A stretch of 64,000 nucleotides of DNA, from the NCBI GenBank assembly GCA_014378485.1, contig JACMNO010000088.1:1-64000 (forward strand). Reading direction: 5' to 3'. This document shows positions 27,496 through 36,307 of this stretch, piece after piece. The translations under genes and the position numbers were made by a program. The stretch's first letter is position 1; each line of letters opens with the position of its first letter. The notes beneath the pieces are model-generated. The model searched no databases. It worked only from the letters and a program-made list of their open reading frames with translations, and was not told the DNA's origin. This DNA is from Bacteroidia bacterium. Its GTDB lineage: Bacteria > Bacteroidota > Bacteroidia > B-17B0 > Aurantibacillaceae.

Positions 27496-28911
27496 TTGAG
27501 CGGCAATCATTTGAAATATTCTTTTCAGCAAAAGTTCATTTTATTTGCAGCTCTTTTTTTCGTCAGCGTTTTTTATTTCATTTCCTCCTGTTACATTAAC
27601 ACATCAAATGATGGCAGTCACTTTGCATTAGTGAGTGCTTTAGTTAATAATCATTCTGTTGTTATTAATGATTACATAGAGTATACCGGCAAAGTAGATT
27701 ACGCGGTCAAAGACGGTGTTTTTTACTCAGACCGTTTGCCCGGGAACGCTTTTTTAATGATACCATTTTTTGCTTTTGGAAATTTACTGGATTTCACTCA
27801 TTTAAGCACAGTCAGCAGCCATGCGCCTATTCAGGAAGTCACCGTAATTCTTTTACCAAATTTATGTGGTGTACTTGGTGTATTATTTGTTTTTCTGATC
27901 TGTCAACATTTTAGCGCGTCTTTTAAAAAATCTGTGATTGTCTCTTTACTTTATGGCTTATGTACATTAAACCTGCAGGAATCTACCCATGTTTTTTCTC
28001 ATGCCCCATCAATGTATTTAGTGTTAGCCGCATTCTATTATCTACTAAAAACTCCAAATATTTATGATAAACGATTTTTATTATTTGTTCTTTTACTATC
28101 ATACAGTTTGATTGTAGAGTTGCAAAATTCTCTGTTGTTTTTGCCTGCCTTGATTTATATTCTACAAACGAGAAAAATTGATTTTAAATTGAAATCAGAA
28201 AACGTAAAAGTGATTTTTTTTTCTTGCCTCATAATTTTTACAACACTTGGTGTTTTAATTTCTTACAATTACATCGCCTTTGGTGAAATAATATTAAAAT
28301 CAAATAAATTTAATCCTGAATTTCCGGAAGAAAAAGAATTTCTAACTTCCTTATCAGGGGATTTTATTGACGGAATAGATCGTTTGTTTACCAATTTTAA
28401 AACGCCTGATCTTTGGTTTGATCTTAAATCAGGAGTAAAAAACAATATTCCAGGCTTATTTATTACTTCTCCAATACTACTTATTTCATTACTTGGCTTT
28501 ATTCCATTTTATAAAAAATTCTCTAAAGAAGCCGCTTTGTTTTTATTGATTGTAATCATCAATGTGTTGATTGCAGGATTTCACAAAACAGTTCTTGTAA
28601 GACATATCTTTACCATTACTCCTTTTTTAACGCTTCCGGTACTTTTTGCAATTTGTTATATTCAATCTAAAAAAAACAAATTGCTATCTGCGGCATTTTT
28701 TTTCATTTGTCTTTGCCTCTCATGCTATAGTTCATTCCGTGTCTTTTATGTTACGCATACCTATTGGGGAAGGGATCTTTCAACTATTTTTCCATTTATG
28801 AAGGAGTTAAAAATTTACCTGTTATATTTAATATTTATAAGCGCTATATTTTTTTCTGCGTACTGCCTGAAAATATTTTTGAATAAAATACATCTGAACA
28901 AAAATTTGTAG
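27496..28911 (+). CDS. Polytopic membrane protein, glycosyltransferase-C-like
   Basis: A 471-residue protein with about 11-12 hydrophobic segments; start TTG at 27496. After the first membrane span comes SNDGSHFALVSALVNNHSVVINDYIEYTGKVDYAV and SDRLPGNAFLMIPF, a periplasmic loop with acidic residues like that of GT-C (dolichyl-phosphate-mannose mannosyltransferase type) enzymes. It also ends in a C-terminal membrane bundle without soluble domain. The donor and acceptor cannot be told. It lies in tandem with another GT-C protein, both inside the ribBA-truB run. Confidence 0.65.
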   Translation: MSGNHLKYSFQQKFILFAALFFVSVFYFISSCYINTSNDGSHFALVSALVNNHSVVINDYIEYTGKVDYAVKDGVFYSDRLPGNAFLMIPFFAFGNLLDFTHLSTVSSHAPIQEVTVILLPNLCGVLGVLFVFLICQHFSASFKKSVIVSLLYGLCTLNLQESTHVFSHAPSMYLVLAAFYYLLKTPNIYDKRFLLFVLLLSYSLIVELQNSLLFLPALIYILQTRKIDFKLKSENVKVIFFSCLIIFTTLGVLISYNYIAFGEIILKSNKFNPEFPEEKEFLTSLSGDFIDGIDRLFTNFKTPDLWFDLKSGVKNNIPGLFITSPILLISLLGFIPFYKKFSKEAALFLLIVIINVLIAGFHKTVLVRHIFTITPFLTLPVLFAICYIQSKKNKLLSAAFFFICLCLSCYSSFRVFYVTHTYWGRDLSTIFPFMKELKIYLLYLIFISAIFFSAYCLKIFLNKIHLNKNL

Positions 28912-28924
28912 TCCTGCAAAAAAC

Positions 28925-30859
28925 ATGAGTATGCGAACATTCAAAATAGATAGAAACAGTTATCCTATATTATTTTTATTGGTTTTGGCTGCCGCCTTAA
29001 GAGTTTACCATCTCTTTGATTTAGAATATACCTATGATGAATTAAGCGCCCTGAGCAGAACGGGATACGGTTCTTTTAATGAGCTAATTGAAAAAGGAGT
29101 AAAACCGGATTTTCACCCTGCTCTTATTCAGGCTTTTTTATATTACTACTGTATGTTGTTTGGTACAGCTGAATGGGTGGTGAAACTTCCTTTTATTATA
29201 GCGGGTATTTACTCTATTTATTTAGTGTACAAAATCGGAAAAAAATGGTTCAACGAAACCACCGGACTTTTAACAGCTACCATTTTCACCTGCACTCAAT
29301 ACTTTATTTTTTATAGTGTAACGGCAAGGCCTTATATCAGTGGTTTACTTTTTTGCTTATTGACTTTAAATTATCTCCTGAATATTTTATTTGATGATTC
29401 GGTTTCTAAGAAACAATTTGTGCTTTTTGCACTCTTCGCTGCACTATCTGCTTTAAATCATCATTTTAGCCTTATGTTTGCCGGCTTGTGCGGAATTACC
29501 GGTTTATTTTTCCTGAATAAGAATATTGCAAAAGGCTATCTACTTTCATGTACAGCGGCAGTTTTGATTTACATTCCTCATCTTCCCATTTTATTTTATC
29601 AATTACAAATAGGCGGCATTGGAGTCGGTAGCGGAGGCTGGTTAAATCCTCCCGAAAATGACTTCATTCTTCAATTCTTATTCTATTTGTTTCATTATTC
29701 ATATTTGTTTGCTTCTATTTTTTTAATGATAGTGGGAATAGCTTTCTTTATTACAAAACAAGAGTCAAGTCTTAAACAAAACAAAATAAGGATTATCCTG
29801 TTTTCACTTTTTACGGTGTCGTTTTTAATTGGTTTTTTCTATTCGCAAAAAATAAATCCTGTAATTCAATACTCCACCCTGATTTTCTCCACGCCATGTT
29901 TGTTATTGTTTATTTCCTCATTTTCCGGAGAATTGAAGTTAAAATTTAAATGGGCGGGTATGATATTGCTTGTTATTATTGGCATCAGTACACTTATTTT
30001 TAAAAGAAAATATTATGATCTGGTTTATCGTCAATCTTTCGATACTTACATTCAAACTGCTAAAAAGATTGTAGACGAGAAGGGTACTTCAGATGTGTTC
30101 TGTCTGTTTAAGGGTGAACAATGGTTCCTCGATTATTACAAAAACAAATATAATAGTGCCGCTCGTTATAAAGTTATTGAAAATGAAGCATTGAGTTTTT
30201 TTGATTATAACTCAATTTATGATACATTATCTTGTAACTATTTGTTATTGGGAGACTTTAATGCGGCGCAGGTTCTACAGGCTTCCGTTTACTATCCTTA
30301 TGTTTACAAAAAAATAAGTGGCTTTGGTTATGAACTGTATGTGTTGACTAAAGTACCAACCAATGAAACACTTCAAACAGAAAAACAAAATATCGTCTCT
30401 ACAGATTTCAAAAATATTCCTGAAGGATTTAATTTAAATAAGGACCTGATCATTTCTGAGGAATCTAAAACATGTTATCGCATTGATAGTTTAAATGAGT
30501 ATCCTCTTTCTTATAAAATAAAAAATACAGGACTGCATGTGAAAGAAGGGCAAACGATAGTGGCGGAAATACAATACCTATCCAAAAAACCTGTAAAAGG
30601 ATTGTTATGCGGCAGTACAGAGGCGCTAAAACAAAACGTTCACTTTACCTCAACGGATTTGGATGCATTTTACCATTCAGGACAAGCAGTACAAATCGCG
30701 TATGTTTCCATATATGTAGATGCAAAATTCAATCGTCCTGATAATGAACTCACCATCTTTTTATGGAACAATAAAAAAGAACAATTTAAAATCGTGAACT
30801 TTTCTGTCTGCACCTGGAATAATAATCCTTACCGCTTTGGGCTGTTATCTGAATTTTAA
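28925..30859 (+). CDS. GT39/ArnT-like membrane glycosyltransferase
   Basis: A 644-residue protein with about 10-11 membrane spans in residues 10-350 and a soluble C-terminal domain (about 370-644). The first loop (DLEYTYDELSALSRTGYGSFNELIEKGVKPDFHPAL) has the conserved acidic pair expected of GT-C enzymes that use a polyprenyl-phosphate sugar, followed by WVVKLPFIIAGIYSIYLVYKIGKKWF typical of PMT_2/ArnT proteins. It probably decorates a lipid or protein with a sugar on the periplasmic side. Preceded by another GT-C protein. Confidence 0.78.
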   Translation: MSMRTFKIDRNSYPILFLLVLAAALRVYHLFDLEYTYDELSALSRTGYGSFNELIEKGVKPDFHPALIQAFLYYYCMLFGTAEWVVKLPFIIAGIYSIYLVYKIGKKWFNETTGLLTATIFTCTQYFIFYSVTARPYISGLLFCLLTLNYLLNILFDDSVSKKQFVLFALFAALSALNHHFSLMFAGLCGITGLFFLNKNIAKGYLLSCTAAVLIYIPHLPILFYQLQIGGIGVGSGGWLNPPENDFILQFLFYLFHYSYLFASIFLMIVGIAFFITKQESSLKQNKIRIILFSLFTVSFLIGFFYSQKINPVIQYSTLIFSTPCLLLFISSFSGELKLKFKWAGMILLVIIGISTLIFKRKYYDLVYRQSFDTYIQTAKKIVDEKGTSDVFCLFKGEQWFLDYYKNKYNSAARYKVIENEALSFFDYNSIYDTLSCNYLLLGDFNAAQVLQASVYYPYVYKKISGFGYELYVLTKVPTNETLQTEKQNIVSTDFKNIPEGFNLNKDLIISEESKTCYRIDSLNEYPLSYKIKNTGLHVKEGQTIVAEIQYLSKKPVKGLLCGSTEALKQNVHFTSTDLDAFYHSGQAVQIAYVSIYVDAKFNRPDNELTIFLWNNKKEQFKIVNFSVCTWNNNPYRFGLLSEF

Positions 30860-30873
30860 ATTACCTTTGACTT

Positions 30874-31578
30874 ATGATACGTGATTACCGCAGCGGCGAA
30901 CTTTTATTAATCAACAAACCATATACCTGGTCATCTTTTCAGGCTGTCAATAAGCTCAAACATGCCCTTAAAAAACATCCTTCATTATTATTGGATGGCA
31001 AACTCGTTCATTTAAAAATTGGCCACGCTGGCACATTGGATCCTTTAGCGACAGGCTTATTGATTATTTGTACCGGAAAAAAAACAAAGGAAATTTCTCA
31101 ATTCCAAGATTTGCCAAAAGAATACACCGGAACATTTTTTATCGGGGCAACTACACCCTGCTATGATAAAGAGAAAGAAGTAAATGAAACCTTTACAACG
31201 GATCATATTACCGAAGAATTGGTTTATGAAACCGCTGAATCTTTTATCGGAAAACAGGAACAAATTCCTCCTATGTTCAGCGCTGTGAAAGTGGATGGCA
31301 AACGTTTATACAAATTGGCGCGTATAGGGGAAGAAATTGAATTGAAAGCACGCCCTATTGAAATATTGGAATTTGAAATAACGTCGTGCAAACTGCCTCT
31401 GGTTGAATTTAGGATTTCATGCACAAAAGGAACGTATATTAGAAGTATTGCCCGTGATTTTGGTTTAGCTTTAAACAGCGGCGCTTATTTAGATACTTTA
31501 TGCAGAACTAAAATCGGGCACTTTTCTATTGAAGATGCAAAAACGCCGGAAGAATTTATAAAAGACAACTCTTACTAA
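30874..31578 (+). CDS. truB: tRNA pseudouridine(55) synthase
   Basis: Makes the universal pseudouridine 55 in tRNA T-loops. In the 234-residue protein the catalytic aspartate is D56 in GHAGTLDPLATGLLIICTGK, preceded by the family start LLINKPYTWSSFQAVNKLK. KTYIRSIARDFG-like sequence (GTYIRSIARDFGLAL) is the second motif. The C-terminal PUA domain is short or absent. Last gene of the ribBA run; the 220 bases after it are filled with TCGAG repeats. Confidence 0.96.
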   Translation: MIRDYRSGELLLINKPYTWSSFQAVNKLKHALKKHPSLLLDGKLVHLKIGHAGTLDPLATGLLIICTGKKTKEISQFQDLPKEYTGTFFIGATTPCYDKEKEVNETFTTDHITEELVYETAESFIGKQEQIPPMFSAVKVDGKRLYKLARIGEEIELKARPIEILEFEITSCKLPLVEFRISCTKGTYIRSIARDFGLALNSGAYLDTLCRTKIGHFSIEDAKTPEEFIKDNSY

Positions 31579-31587
31579 AATCAAAAA

Positions 31588-31711
31588 GTTCTCTATACTC
31601 ACGCCAGACGTGATTGTAAAGGGCAGGCAAAAATCACTCGAACAGACATCAAGTATATTGCTTGTCACATCGAGTAGAAAATCCTGCCTCTTTGGATTTT
31701 CGTATCGAGAT
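31588..31711. repeat. Inverted pair of TCGAG hairpin repeats
   Basis: One copy in plus orientation (31588-31647, GTTCTC..GCAAAAATCACTCGAACAGAC, with an inserted CACG/CGTG hairpin) is followed by a copy in minus orientation (31664-31711) whose stem is GAAAATCC/GGATTTTC instead of GATTTTTGC/GCAAAAATC. The two face each other with 16 bases between. Downstream of truB. Confidence 0.7.
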
Positions 31712-31740
31712 GCTATTAAAAAACACATTGATTTAAAGGA

Positions 31741-31790
31741 GTTCTCGATACAATTTTTGAAAAGAAGACGCAAAAATCACTCGAACTGAC
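31741..31790 (+). repeat. TCGAG repeat, left flank of GIY-YIG gene
   Basis: 50 bases from GTTCTCGATAC to CACTCGAACTGAC, 8 bases from the stop codon of the GIY-YIG gene. By eye about 42 of 50 positions match the right flank at 32110, in the same orientation; all differences sit in or near the hairpin loop. Confidence 0.75.
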
Positions 31791-31798
31791 CTCTTACA

Positions 31799-32095
31799 TT
31801 ACTTTTTAAATTTTTTCTTTGATAGGACTTTTAACAACTCAAAATCACCATTTATAAGGGCTTGCTTTTTTGCTTTGCTCCACTTCTTTATTTTAGTTTC
31901 CAATTCGAAAGCTAAATTAAAATCTGAAAACATTTCGTGAAAAACTAATTCAACTGGACGTCTCGTAAAAGTATATGATTCTTTATTAATTCCCTGATTG
32001 TGTTCTATCAGCCTTCTATCCAAATTATTAGTAACTCCTCTGTAATATGAGCCATCGCTGCATTTTAGAATATATAAGTAAATTACTTTATACAC
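31799..32095 (-). CDS. GIY-YIG nuclease family protein (small, YhbQ-like)
   Basis: About 98 residues if started at GTG 32095 (MYKVIYLYILKC); the frame stays open to a TTG at 32161, but those 22 extra residues would be encoded by the flanking repeat. Domain: YLYILKCSDGSYYRGVTNNLDRRLIEHNQG, where YLY and YRG stand for GIY and YIG and the Arg of NNLDRR is conserved, then RRPVELVFHE and an ELETKIKKWSKAKK segment with the likely metal-binding Glu. Such minimal nucleases are common, often multi-copy, in Bacteroidota. The gene is bracketed by 50-bp direct repeats. Confidence 0.85.
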   Translation of the reverse strand: MYKVIYLYILKCSDGSYYRGVTNNLDRRLIEHNQGINKESYTFTRRPVELVFHEMFSDFNLAFELETKIKKWSKAKKQALINGDFELLKVLSKKKFKK

Positions 32096-32109
32096 AAATT
32101 TTTTATATG

Positions 32110-32159
32110 GTTCTCGATACGATTTTTGCAGGAGACAGGCAAAAATCACTCGAACTGAC
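32110..32159 (+). repeat. TCGAG repeat, right flank of GIY-YIG gene
   Basis: 50 bases of the same form as 31741-31790. GATTTTTGC (32120-32128) pairs with GCAAAAATC (about 32139-32147), and the flanks carry CTCGATAC and CACTCGAA. It separates the GIY-YIG gene from dut by a few bases, and the upstream open frame of the nuclease runs through it. Confidence 0.75.
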
Positions 32160-32167
32160 AATACGTT

Positions 32168-32602
32168 TTACTTAGTCCCGGTATGCCCAAAACCACCCGC
32201 ACCTCTTTCGGTTTCATCCAAAGCAGAAGTTTGTTCCCAGGAAATCTGTTCGTGCTTAGCAATAACCATCTGCGCCACGCGCTCACCATCGTTAATGAGA
32301 AACGCTGTATTGGATAAATTAACCAATAATACTTTTATTTCTCCGCGATAATCTGCATCAATAGTTCCGGGAGAATTTAAAACAGTAATGCCGTTTTTGA
32401 AAGCAAGGCCGCTCCGCGGACGAATCTGAGCTTCATAGCCTTTCTGCAATTCAATAAACAAACCTGTTGGAACTAAGGTTCTTTCCAATGGTTTTAATTC
32501 AATAGGTGAATCAATATTTGCCCTAAGGTCAAGGCCTGCGGAAAACTCTGTAGCGTATTGTGGTAATTCATGTTTTGATTGTTTAACAACTCTTATCTTC
32601 AT
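32168..32602 (-). CDS. dut: dUTP diphosphatase
   Basis: Trimeric dUTPase of 144 residues that hydrolyses dUTP to dUMP. All five family motifs are visible: AGLDLRA (1), RPRSGLAFK (2), [11 protein letters not shown] with the catalytic Asp (3), RVAQMVIAK (4) and the C-terminal flexible [11 protein letters not shown] (5). It overlaps the end of the flippase gene by four bases (ATGA), so the two are translationally coupled. Confidence 0.97.
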   Translation of the reverse strand: MKIRVVKQSKHELPQYATEFSAGLDLRANIDSPIELKPLERTLVPTGLFIELQKGYEAQIRPRSGLAFKNGITVLNSPGTIDADYRGEIKVLLVNLSNTAFLINDGERVAQMVIAKHEQISWEQTSALDETERGAGGFGHTGTK

Positions 32603-34083
32603 GATTCTAAATGTTTCAGTTTTTTTAAATTATCGAATTCTAATTTATAAAAAATAAAAACGAACAACGCAAATAAGATATTATTCAATACTAACTTTAC
32701 AACTGCGTTCTCCATTTCTGAATACAGTAACGAAATAAAATAAAGCCCTAAAGCCAGCACAATAAAGACAAATATGCTGCGCAAATTATAGTTAACAGGA
32801 TAATATTTTTGGCCGAGAATATAAGATGCTATCATCATAAAACCATAAGAAGCTAAAGTTGCCCAGGCACAAGCCATAAAACCATATTTAGGAATTCCAA
32901 GAAAATTAATTATCAAAGTAATAACCGCGCCAAGAATAGTAATGATGGCGCCGAATTTTGTTTGTCCGGTTAGTTTAAACCAAATAGATAAATTCCAATA
33001 TACTCCCACACATAAATTGGCGAGCAGTAAAATAGGAACAACTCCTAACCCACTTCTGAATTTTTCACTGACCGCAAATTTTAACCAGGGCAAATTCATC
33101 ATGGTTCCTAAAAACAGGAATAAACAAAAGATCACATAATACTTCATGACCACGGCATTCAACTTTTTAGAATCTGCATGTTTTGCATGAGTGAAAAAGA
33201 AAGGCTCAGCGGCATATTTAAACGCTGTTGTGAAAATGGTCATCAGCATTGCAATACGGTAACAGGCGCCATAGATTCCCAGTTCGCTTTTTGCAATTCC
33301 TTCAGGCAGTAAATATTTTAGAATAAACCGATCGAAAGTTTCGTTAATCATTCCTGCAAAACCCAATATTAATAATGGCCATGCGTAAGACAACATTTGT
33401 TTCCAAAGCTCCTTATCAAATACATATTGCACATTTATAAATTCTTTTGTCAAAAATAATAAACTCACCATGTTAGCCAGAAGTCCTGCTAAAAACATAT
33501 AGCCCACTCCAACTTCCGGATTATAAAATTTTGCAAAAACAGAAGCGGGGTCATTAATGTATGCAGGTTTACAAATGTTGAAATAGAAAATACAAATCAA
33601 AATAAAAACAGTCACATTTAGTAATTTTAAAGCGCCGAATTTCTTCGCCTGGTTGTTCAATCTTAGTCTCGCAAACGGTATAGCCATCATGGCATCGGTA
33701 GCAACTATTAAAACACACCAGATGATAAAATTAACATGATTGGGTTCTTTAATAAATTCCGCTATAGAACCTGAAAACCCTATAAATAAAAGAGATAAAA
33801 TGATACTACTTCCAAAAATAGAAATCAGAGCAGTTGAATACACCTTTTCTTTATCATCTGTTTTATTTGAAAAATTAAAATAGGCCGTTTCCAAACCGTA
33901 GGTAAACAAAATATTAAGGAAACTAATGTAAGCGTAAAACTCCGTGTTAGCTGATAACTCGGAAGGTTGCTCGAATATATAAGTTAATATGAAAGAATAT
34001 AAAAAAGTGATGACCCGTGGCAATACACTTCCCAGGCCGTAGACGGCAGTTTGTGAGGCAAGACTTTTAAGAGGGTTAGACAC
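32599..34083 (-). CDS. Polysaccharide flippase (Wzx/MurJ-MATE superfamily)
   Basis: A 494-residue protein with about 14 hydrophobic segments. The N-terminus ([30 protein letters not shown]) is the usual start of the oligosaccharide flippase family and of Wzx-like transporters, and the internal [29 protein letters not shown] is the second-half repeat. Probably moves undecaprenyl-linked oligosaccharides for a surface polysaccharide; no such gene cluster is adjacent. Coupled with dut by overlap. Confidence 0.85.
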   Translation of the reverse strand: MSNPLKSLASQTAVYGLGSVLPRVITFLYSFILTYIFEQPSELSANTEFYAYISFLNILFTYGLETAYFNFSNKTDDKEKVYSTALISIFGSSIILSLLFIGFSGSIAEFIKEPNHVNFIIWCVLIVATDAMMAIPFARLRLNNQAKKFGALKLLNVTVFILICIFYFNICKPAYINDPASVFAKFYNPEVGVGYMFLAGLLANMVSLLFLTKEFINVQYVFDKELWKQMLSYAWPLLILGFAGMINETFDRFILKYLLPEGIAKSELGIYGACYRIAMLMTIFTTAFKYAAEPFFFTHAKHADSKKLNAVVMKYYVIFCLFLFLGTMMNLPWLKFAVSEKFRSGLGVVPILLLANLCVGVYWNLSIWFKLTGQTKFGAIITILGAVITLIINFLGIPKYGFMACAWATLASYGFMMIASYILGQKYYPVNYNLRSIFVFIVLALGLYFISLLYSEMENAVVKLVLNNILFALFVFIFYKLEFDNLKKLKHLES

Positions 34084-34197
34084 TTCTGTTTTGATTAAAG
34101 AAATAAAATTAGGGCTTTATTGGAGAATGCAGCAGGTAGATTTTTGAAGATATTAACCTTTGTTAGTTATTAGTAAGATGTGTTTTTGTAAAGGTAC

Positions 34198-34289
34198 GCG
34201 TTAAGGATTGCAGCAAAAATCCTTTTGCCTGCTCTTCGCAAAAGATTGGTGCGAAAAGCCTGACCCGCTTTTTCTGCGGGTAACGCCCA
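34198..34289 (+). repeat. Multibranched dispersed element, copy 4
   Basis: Outer stem GCGTTA/TAACGC, hairpins GGATT/AATCC, CTTTTGC/GCAAAAG (around CTGCTCTTC) and ACCCGC/GCGGGT. Closest to copy 1. Orientation is opposite to the surrounding minus-strand genes, between rfaE2 and the flippase. Confidence 0.78.
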
Positions 34290-34294
34290 AATAA

Positions 34295-34786
34295 TTATCC
34301 TTTCATTTTTTCAATCAACTTTGTAGTTGAGAAACCATCCACCAATTGAATAGTCATAACCTTCCCACCTTTGGCGGTCACTACGTCATATCCTACAATA
34401 TCTTCTGCTTTGTAATCATTTCCTTTCACCAACACATCCGGCTGAACAATAGATATGAGATCCAAAGGTGTGTCTTCATCAAATAAAATAACAGCGTCTA
34501 CACATTCCAGCGCGGCCAATATCGTTGCCCTTGTATTTTCTGAATTGATAGGTCGTTCCGGTGATTTTCCCAATCCCTTAACTGAAGCATCCGTATTTAA
34601 ACCAATAATTAATTTATCTCCAAGATCTTTGGCGTGACACAAATATTCTACATGTCCGCGGTGTAAAATATCAAAACATCCATTAGTGAAAACGACTTTT
34701 TGATTTCGCTTTTTCCATTCCGGCAAAAGGTCTTTAAGTCTATCTTTTGTAATTAATTTTTCAGATAGTTTTTTATGATACAACAT
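34295..34786 (-). CDS. rfaE2: Heptose-1-phosphate adenylyltransferase (HldE C-terminal type)
   Basis: A 163-residue nucleotidyltransferase of the cytidylyltransferase superfamily. The nucleotide-binding HxGH is H42-R-G-H45 in FTNGCFDILHRGHVEYL, and ERPINSENTRATILAAL plus DGFSTTKLIEK (the STT motif) complete the signature. It activates D-glycero-beta-D-manno-heptose 1-phosphate with ATP for LPS core or S-layer heptose; here it is a stand-alone enzyme, not fused to the kinase. Overlaps the previous gene's end by 14 bases. Confidence 0.93.
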   Translation of the reverse strand: MLYHKKLSEKLITKDRLKDLLPEWKKRNQKVVFTNGCFDILHRGHVEYLCHAKDLGDKLIIGLNTDASVKGLGKSPERPINSENTRATILAALECVDAVILFDEDTPLDLISIVQPDVLVKGNDYKAEDIVGYDVVTAKGGKVMTIQLVDGFSTTKLIEKMKG

Positions 34787-35789
34787 GTTTTGATTTTGCT
34801 TTGTTAAGAATGGGAAGAAGAATAAGACTCAATAATCCCAATGAAACTACCAGTATGAACTGGGAAGTCCAGGCCATCCATGGGAACGAGAAAGCAGAGA
34901 TCTGTTCTACACCATAATAAAGTAACAGAGCTGTGATAATAGCAGGATAAGCGCCTAATCCGCCTGGAGAAAATACAACACCAAATGTTCCAAATAACAA
35001 CAGTACCAGGCACTCTGACTGCCCTAAATTTGATGTTCCCTGGAAAGCAAAAAAACAAACATACAAGCTGTAAAAATAGGAGGCCCAAATAGCTAAACTC
35101 AAAATAATAAACTGAAATTTTTTATCAATATCCTTTACTGAACTTAAACCTTTACCGAATCCCTTGATTACATTTCCTAATTTTCCTTTCAATAAACCTC
35201 CTAATTTTTTGCGGATGAGGATTAAACCTATAGCGAACAAAACAAGCGCGCTCAATAAAATGATAAAGTTAAGTGGATGCTCGGAAATACCTTTGAACTT
35301 AAGCATCATGGGATTATAAATGTAAGTAGCCGTAAGTTCTTTTAATTGTGAGAACTGGGCAAATAAGGTCATAAAGAAAATAATGATCAGGATCAGAAGG
35401 TCAACAATACGCTCAGTAATTACAGTACCAAGTGCAATTTCGAACGGCACACCGTTATACTTTGTGATTAAAGTACAACGTGAGATTTCACCCATGCGCG
35501 GAAGACCATAATTAGCAAAATAACCAACAAGTACGGCTCCAAGAGCATTACCCGGCTTTACAGTATACCCTGCAGGTTTCAATAAATAATTCCAGCGAAA
35601 AGCTCTTAATAAATGAGCCAAAAAAGCAAACAAAATAGAGACGCCTACCCAAAAGTAATCTGCTGTTTTAAATGAATCAAGAATCTTTTCTTTTTCTGTC
35701 CACACAGATCTGAAAGACAGCCAAACCAATAAAACACCAATGCCAAACAATACGATAAACTGAATGATAGATTTGGTGCTTTTATTCAT
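34773..35789 (-). CDS. Lysylphosphatidylglycerol-synthase-type membrane protein (UPF0104)
   Basis: A 338-residue protein with about eight hydrophobic segments. LLRAFRWNYLLKPAGYTVKPGNALGAVLVGYFANYGLPRMGEISR and FGVVFSPGGLGAYPAIITALLLYYGV are the two signatures of the LPG_synthase_TM/flippase-like family. Without the soluble aminoacyl-transferase domain it is likely a lipid transporter of unknown cargo. Middle gene of a minus-strand run panD - this gene - rfaE2 (4-base gap, 14-base overlap). Confidence 0.85.
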   Translation of the reverse strand: MNKSTKSIIQFIVLFGIGVLLVWLSFRSVWTEKEKILDSFKTADYFWVGVSILFAFLAHLLRAFRWNYLLKPAGYTVKPGNALGAVLVGYFANYGLPRMGEISRCTLITKYNGVPFEIALGTVITERIVDLLILIIIFFMTLFAQFSQLKELTATYIYNPMMLKFKGISEHPLNFIILLSALVLFAIGLILIRKKLGGLLKGKLGNVIKGFGKGLSSVKDIDKKFQFIILSLAIWASYFYSLYVCFFAFQGTSNLGQSECLVLLLFGTFGVVFSPGGLGAYPAIITALLLYYGVEQISAFSFPWMAWTSQFILVVSLGLLSLILLPILNKAKSKHVVS

Positions 35790-35793
35790 CTTT

Positions 35794-36144
35794 TTACTTT
35801 AAACGATTTGTTTTGGTTTCAGGAAAAACAACCCAGGGCTTAAAAGCTTTTGCTTCCTCAAAATCCATTGAGGCATAGGAAATAATAATAACCACATCGC
35901 CTAAACTAACGTGTTTGGCAGCAGGGCCGTTTAAACAAATAACGCCTGACCCACGGTCACCTTTAATTACATAAGTCACTAGGCGTTGTCCGTTGTTTTT
36001 ATTTAAAACATGCACTTGTTCATTTTCAATAAGATTGGCTGCATCCATAAGATCTTCATCTATGGAAATACTTCCTATATAATCCAATTCGGCTTGTGTA
36101 ACAGTTACACAATGTAATTTGGATTTCATCACTTGAATTTGCAT
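35794..36144 (-). CDS. panD: Aspartate 1-decarboxylase
   Basis: Makes beta-alanine for pantothenate. The proenzyme self-cleaves between G24 and S25 ([15 protein letters not shown]) to form the pyruvoyl group; numbering agrees with the E. coli enzyme when the ATG at 36144 is used ([11 protein letters not shown]). A longer frame up to 36219 adds residues without family counterpart. [22 protein letters not shown] is the other signature. First gene of the panD - LPG-type protein - rfaE2 run. Confidence 0.96.
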   Translation of the reverse strand: MQIQVMKSKLHCVTVTQAELDYIGSISIDEDLMDAANLIENEQVHVLNKNNGQRLVTYVIKGDRGSGVICLNGPAAKHVSLGDVVIIISYASMDFEEAKAFKPWVVFPETKTNRLK

Positions 36145-36307
36145 CATGCCGCAAATGTAAGGATTTAACCATAAACCACATAAATAAAAAGTGTAAAAAC
36201 AAGTTAATAAACCCACCAATCATTAACCTAAACCGCTTATATATCTGCGCTTCGCTTTTTTTGCAAATCAGTAAATTAATTGCACATTTACTATCAAACT
36301 TTTATTT

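Noticed and set aside
31741-32159. CRISPR array
   Set aside because: Repeats are too few, too long and flank a gene; no regular spacer pattern exists here or elsewhere in the window.
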